From Brachybacterium timonense (lineage in GTDB: Bacteria > Actinomycetota > Actinomycetes > Actinomycetales > Dermabacteraceae), in contig NZ_LT984895.1 of the NCBI RefSeq assembly GCF_900258505.1, positions 2,544,492-2,608,491 on the forward strand: 64,000 nucleotides of DNA. Direction: 5' to 3'. The notes under the pieces are model-generated. The model was given only the letters and a program-made list of their open reading frames with translations. It was not told the DNA's origin and did not search any database. Positions 63,494-64,000 of this stretch are shown in pieces. The first letter of the stretch is position 1, and every line of letters starts with the position of its first letter. The position numbers and the translations under genes were made by a program.

Positions 63494-64000
63494 TCACAGC
63501 TGCTCGGCGCAGGCCTCAAGACGCTGCTGCCAGCGCTGCTCGGTCTCGGGCGTGGCACGGTGGCGTTCCAGTAGGGCGGCATCCGCTGCCGGTCGGGTGA
63601 CAGGCAGGGCGCCGTCTCGAGTGTGCAGCGGCTGGGTGACCAGGTCTGCGGTGAGCAGGGAGGCGGTGCCCAGTCCGCAGTCATGCGGCAGGTCCGGGAG
63701 GGCTGCGGCCAGGGCGAGCCCGGCACTGAGGCCGATGCTGGTCTCGAGCGCGGAGGAGACCACTACCGGTAACCCGGCCTGCTCGGCGAGTTCCAGGCAG
63801 CGGCGGATCCCGCCGAGCGGCTGTACCTTCATCACCAGCACATCCGCAGCGTCCGCTCGGGCGACCCGCAGGGGATCCTCGGCGCGTCGCACGGACTCAT
63901 CGGCGGCGATCGGCACGTCGACGCGGCGTCGGACAGCGGCGAGCTCCTCGATGGTGGCGCAGGGCTGTTCGACGTATTCGAGGCCGCCCGCGGCGCGCTC
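63494..64000 (-). CDS. menC: o-Succinylbenzoate synthase (C-terminal part, runs off window)
   Basis: A member of the enolase superfamily that dehydrates SHCHC to o-succinylbenzoate. The last 168 residues are visible, from GGLEYVEQPCATIEEL. A metal-ligand region PIAADESVR and the catalytic lysine in LVMKVQPLGGIRRCLEL follow, then VSSALETSIGLSAGLAL. The 5' part lies beyond position 64000. The gene is first in the visible menC-menD-htrA run. Confidence 0.93.
   Translation of the reverse strand, partial: ERAAGGLEYVEQPCATIEELAAVRRRVDVPIAADESVRRAEDPLRVARADAADVLVMKVQPLGGIRRCLELAEQAGLPVVVSSALETSIGLSAGLALAAALPDLPHDCGLGTASLLTADLVTQPLHTRDGALPVTRPAADAALLERHRATPETEQRWQQRLEACAEQL

Overview
The window is a chromosomal segment of a high-GC Gram-positive bacterium, almost certainly an actinomycete of the order Micrococcales. 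Supporting signs are the ribosomal and RNA polymerase gene order, GTG/TTG starts (rpoB begins with TTG), the zinc-type S14, the purN-purH-perM cluster, a DUF348-G5 cell-wall protein, Tat-dependent lipoproteins, and a surface protein ending in an LAxTG-type sorting signal. Dermabacter/Brachybacterium-like bacteria (Dermabacteraceae) are my best guess, but this is family-level intuition only.

Layout. Positions 1-8852 (minus strand) hold the S10 and spc ribosomal operons, from rpsJ down to the truncated rplR. A perfect hairpin and a 480-bp gap separate rpsQ from rplN. Positions 9274-12622 are a carbohydrate ABC importer (binding lipoprotein plus two permeases, no ATPase). After a small membrane stress protein comes the str operon (rpsL-rpsG-fusA-tuf, 13865-18253) with a clear promoter. 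A DUF348-G5-RlpA-like cell-wall protein follows, then rpoC and rpoB (20487-27958) with a clear rpoB promoter.

Positions 28406-43116 are the rplL-rplJ / rplA-rplK-nusG-secE-tRNA-Trp region. It is interrupted by accessory genes: a giant wall-anchored subtilase between rpoB and rplL, and adhE plus a Tat-exported orphan protein between rplJ and rplA. rplJL is preceded by an L10-leader attenuator whose terminator and antiterminator pairings can both be read directly.

Positions 43453-64000 are housekeeping metabolism: an aminotransferase overlapping an adenosine deaminase, galK, a beta-propeller lactonase with a ThrE-type exporter, a DUF3017 membrane protein, aspA, a polysaccharide-deacetylase lipoprotein, PPK2, purH-purN, a small membrane protein, PerM/DUF6350, and menaquinone genes (menF on the plus strand; menC-menD-htrA on the minus strand).

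How the genes fit together. Most of the window builds the gene-expression machinery (ribosome, EF-Tu, EF-G, RNA polymerase, NusG, SecE). The accessory genes suggest a cell that imports sugars, ferments to ethanol when reducing power accumulates (AdhE), makes menaquinone for respiration, stores or uses polyphosphate, and exposes a large protease at its surface.

I found no CRISPR array, prophage, transposon or obvious defence system. The most noteworthy items are an L4 protein with a C-terminal sunset-like domain, the L10 attenuator, the Tat-exported orphan, a set of probable leaderless promoters, and the accessory genes lodged in an otherwise conserved cluster. All positions, motifs and promoters were read by eye.
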